This document shows positions 48,088-50,016 of a stretch of 50,016 bases of DNA, one piece after another. Both the position numbers and the translations under genes were made by a program. The notes below the pieces were generated by a model. It ran no database searches. It was not told the DNA's origin and worked only from the letters and a program-made list of their open reading frames with translations. Origin of the DNA: Gammaproteobacteria bacterium (GTDB lineage: Bacteria; Pseudomonadota; Gammaproteobacteria; UBA1113); assembly GCA_021773305.1 (NCBI GenBank), contig JAJFKH010000010.1, positions 1-50,016 of the forward strand, written 5' to 3'. Every line of letters starts with the position of its first letter. Position 1 is the stretch's first letter.

Positions 48088-48119
48088 AAAAAAAAATGAC
48101 GAGGTCATCCCTGACCTCG
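48088..48119 (-). terminator. Rho-independent terminator of the orphan gene
   Basis: On the minus strand CGAGGTCA (48119-48112) pairs with TGACCTCG (48107-48100) over a 4-base loop, followed by TCA and nine T. It lies 14 bp after the stop of the gene at 48134-48802 and immediately before the IS630 right end. Confidence 0.88.
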
Positions 48120-48133
48120 AACAGGGAAACAGG

Positions 48134-48802
48134 TTAACTATCTACTGGAAAATGCTCCAAGTAATCACCTACCGTTTTAGGATATTGGATCACATTGTCC
48201 ATCACAGGTTTATGAAACATTGTTTTAAACTCTTTAGTAAGAGGCTCGTCCCTGAGAGCAATCTCCTTGTTCACAACTGTGCGATGCATCAATTTATCCG
48301 CAGCCACTTTTTGACTTTGCAGCACTGCTTCGCGCATACAGTTTAATTTAAAAAACTCCACGAATTTTTCTACTCGACGAAAACGCCAAGATTCGTTAAA
48401 CTGCCAAAATCGCGGCTTTTGAGAGAGACAATATTGATCTAACTGCCTAGCCGTATCAATTGCACGAATACTTCCATTTAAAAAGTTCCGCAAAATCTCT
48501 AATACAAGTCCTTTATTATTTTTTTGCGGTTGGTATTTTATAAGAATTTCTAAATCATAATTTCTCGCAGAATTAATCCCAAGAAATTCACCCAGAAATT
48601 CCCTTTGTTGTTCGCTAAAATATATTTGTTTAATTTCAAAATAACGCTGTGTCTTATTCATTTCGTCACTTCCCTCTGCCAACAATCGCGCTAAAATGTG
48701 ATGCGATTGTTTCTGTTTCATCACTGAAAACCGTTCCGTTAATTTATCGTAAAAATCCCTGAAGATTTGTGTCGTTGCAATTTGTCTTCCTAAAATGGCC
48801 AT
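48134..48802 (-). CDS. Protein of unknown function (222 residues)
   Basis: No family is recognised. The protein is cytoplasmic by appearance, without signal peptide or membrane helix, and is rich in Lys, Arg and aromatic residues. Mid-protein segments (QREFLGEFLGINSARNYDLE, EILRNFLNGSIRAIDTARQ) suggest helices; WRFRRVEKFVEFFKLNC is a basic amphipathic stretch that could bind nucleic acid or membrane. The ATG at 48802 follows AAGGA by 9 bases, and a textbook terminator follows the stop, so it looks like a functional single-gene unit. It is surrounded by insertion-sequence remains, which suggests an accessory or horizontally acquired gene. Confidence 0.75.
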   Translation of the reverse strand: MAILGRQIATTQIFRDFYDKLTERFSVMKQKQSHHILARLLAEGSDEMNKTQRYFEIKQIYFSEQQREFLGEFLGINSARNYDLEILIKYQPQKNNKGLVLEILRNFLNGSIRAIDTARQLDQYCLSQKPRFWQFNESWRFRRVEKFVEFFKLNCMREAVLQSQKVAADKLMHRTVVNKEIALRDEPLTKEFKTMFHKPVMDNVIQYPKTVGDYLEHFPVDS

Positions 48803-49101
48803 AATGAAAATCCTTTTCCTTGTGTTTTCAACTTTGCTGATGACTCATCCCAAATCATCAACTTCATGGTTATCACAGTATCGTCCTAAAAATATCCGCG
48901 CAAGATCACAACTTGCGTGTAAAATGTGGATAACTTGTGTTTTTCCCGGTAATTTCAAAAAAATTCAATTTTTTTTATTTTTGTATGGAAAATAGCCATT
49001 TTTGCTGTTTTAAAAAAAGACATGGGGTGATCTACTCCTGAGCGATCGTCACAAATTTCCCGGCTCATACAATCCAGGAAAAGATTGTCAACCGCGGAGA
49101 G
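48803..49101. other. Intergenic stretch upstream of the orphan gene
   Basis: This stretch contains the start region of the orphan gene, a very AT-rich part (about 48955-48985) and copy C of the dispersed repeat. A short plus-strand open frame here (48795-48995) has no family resemblance and is not called. No RNA gene is seen. Confidence 0.5.
49036..49079 (+). repeat. Dispersed repeat, copy C, partly inverted
   Basis: TCCTGAGCG and AAATTTCCCGGCTCAT (49036-49067) follow copies A and B. The next bases, AATCCAGGAAAA, are the reverse complement of the TTTTCCTGGATT that closes copy A. The second half thus seems inverted relative to the other copies. Confidence 0.5.
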
Positions 49102-49271
49102 AATTGATCCCCCCCTTTCGCCGGTTTAATTGATCCCCCCAGCATATGTTTGCTTAATTTTTGTCCGCGCCTACCTCCGTTTCATAACCTTTTGGGGGTC
49201 TATTTTTTTTCCGCTTCGAGAATGACCGGGTGAGCCTTATTGGCGATCCTATCAAGAGCTGCATTGGCCAT
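49102..49271 (-). mobile_element. IS21-type end with istB tail relic
   Basis: AATTGATCCCCCC occurs twice, 26 bp apart (49102 and 49128), resembling the repeated terminal sequences of IS21 elements. On the minus strand, 49271-49200 reads MANAALDRIANKAHPVILEA then EKK and a stop, similar to the C-terminus of IstB helper ATPases (AILDRL..NAHRIEL). About 60 bp separate this stop from the terminal repeats, a normal distance. The rest of istB and all of istA are missing. Family assignment is moderate. Confidence 0.45.
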
Positions 49272-49281
49272 CTTTTTCTAG

Positions 49282-49505
49282 CTACTCGTTGATCGCTTTG
49301 AGTGCTGAATGATTTGCTCCACTTTTATCAATAGTGATTTTCTTAGAACTGCCTGAAGAGTGAATACGCCAGGTACCAGCGTACGACCATCAAAATGATA
49401 TCTTTCATAAAGTGCTTGCCTTTGAAATCCATTTCTATTTATTTCTCAGATCTTCTTAATTGATTCGAATTTTACCATAATTTCAGCTGAGTTTGCGACA
49501 AAACC
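49282..49505 (-). mobile_element. IS6-family element remnant with transposase pseudogene
   Basis: On the minus strand from the ATG at 49432, DFKGKHFMKDIILMVVRWYL then AYSL is the standard N-terminus of IS6/IS26 transposases. After a break the frame resumes as KKITIDKSGANHSALKAINE and ends at 49282; that block normally lies in the middle of the protein, at the second catalytic Asp. The region with the first Asp and the C-terminal third are gone. TTTGCGACAAAACC at 49492-49505 matches the typical IS6 terminal repeat. The other end is missing, and the istB tail follows directly, so a deletion joined two elements. Confidence 0.7.
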
Positions 49506-49509
49506 ACAT

Positions 49510-49770
49510 AAAATAACAACGCTATTAGTGTTTGGATTATTTACGTTTATTTTTCGACTTCAATCTCGGCGTGAAATGAATCGTGAATTAACAGCGCCCG
49601 TTATTTTTTCAAATTTGAAAAACCTATTTCCTGATCTCGAAACGATCCCTCATGCAGATATCTTAGCACGGGTATTAGAATGAATTAACCCACTTAACAT
49701 CGAAAAAGCCCACATACATAGGTTTGATTAAAAACTTGATCAACAAGATGTTTATATGATTGAAGCCAAT
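49510..49770 (+). pseudogene. Probable transposase remnant, family unassigned
   Basis: The plus strand reads TLLVFGLFTFIFRLQSRREM, then TAPVIFSNLKNLFPDLETIP and HADILARVLE. After a stop at 49681, INPLNIEKAHIHRFD follows, then another stop. This resembles the N-terminal region of some DDE transposases (SRR, then a P-HxDTL-like block). No start codon with a ribosome site and two in-frame stops mean it is dead. The family assignment is from memory and weak. Confidence 0.4.
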
Positions 49771-49799
49771 ATCACCTTAAAAAGTAACTACTCACTCCC

Positions 49800-50016
49800 C
49801 TACGATTCAATTTCCCCAGCTAGTGCCATCTGAATAGCAATTAATGGATTAATGCCTTTATTGGCCATGGTTTGCAGATAGCTAGATATTCGGCAATAAG
49901 CTTGGGCGTAGAGCTCAGTTCGAAAACACCCCGATACTTTTTGTTTAACTTTAGCCATTCTCAAATCACGCTCAGCACGATTATTGGTAAAGGAAACATA
50001 AGAATTTTTTGCAAAG
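49800..50016 (-). mobile_element. IS66-family transposase, C-terminal part (continues outside window)
   Basis: The minus strand from the window end reads NSYVSFTNNRAERDLRMAKV, then KQKVSGCFRTEL and further helices, to a stop at 49800. FTNNxAERDLRxxKVKQKxSGCFRT is the well-known C-terminal block of IS66 TnpC transposases and contains the last catalytic Glu. The 71 codons visible are uninterrupted. Whether the rest is intact cannot be seen, as the gene runs past base 50016. Confidence 0.85.

Noticed and set aside
48795-48995. 66-codon plus-strand open frame upstream of the orphan gene
   Set aside because: It overlaps the start of the opposite gene and runs into AT-rich DNA; its sequence shows no family features.

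Overview
The window looks like a chromosomal segment of an AT-rich gammaproteobacterium, most plausibly of the Legionellales (Legionella/Coxiella/Berkiella-like). The pointers are a large 1617-residue NAD-glutamate dehydrogenase, a legiolysin-type 4-hydroxyphenylpyruvate dioxygenase, fdxA, yoaA next to tsaB, a class 2 pyrD, and two very large proteins without recognisable domains. This placement is an inference from gene content; no rRNA or tRNA gene is visible.

Layout. 1-3.7 kb: the 3' part of a large protein of unknown function, a secreted protein and a DMT-family exporter. 3.75-9.6 kb: a promoter, a TPP riboswitch and the overlapping thiamine operon thiC-thiO-thiS-thiG-thiE-thiF (plus strand). 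9.8-19.3 kb: one long minus-strand array for leucine/isovalerate breakdown (liuA, thiolase, liuB, liuC, liuD, liuE), followed within 4 bp by agmatine deiminase and N-carbamoylputrescine amidase. 19.4-30.2 kb: plus-strand housekeeping genes (pyrD, carbonic anhydrase, a Sel1-like protein, fdxA, yoaA, tsaB, NAD-GDH) and two small tandem paralogues. 30.2-41.9 kb: minus-strand pabB, a full-length paralogue of the first gene, a PAS-GGDEF-EAL protein, aconitase and malic enzyme, with one plus-strand secreted protein between the last two. 42.0-47.3 kb: O-methyltransferase, hpd, maiA, eda, a host-attachment-family protein, a YbaK-type deacylase (minus strand) and an L,D-transpeptidase lipoprotein. 47.3-50.0 kb: a graveyard of insertion sequences (IS630, IS21, IS6, an unassigned transposase and the C-terminus of an IS66 transposase) around one orphan gene.

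How the genes fit together. The thiamine genes make the thiazole and couple it to the pyrimidine, with glycine oxidase (ThiO) replacing ThiH and a ThiF carrying its own rhodanese domain; thiD is not here. The liu genes take isovaleryl-CoA to acetoacetate and acetyl-CoA. Glutamate dehydrogenase, aconitase and malic enzyme feed or run the TCA cycle, and hpd/maiA belong to tyrosine breakdown. Together they suggest an organism that lives largely on amino acids.

The least explained items are: the pair of giant paralogues, which share R-x4-H motifs like those of HEPN domains; the tandem small acidic paralogues at 29.6-30.2 kb; a roughly 50-bp dispersed repeat present three times; and a 103-bp near-perfect palindrome nested in a dead IS630 element.
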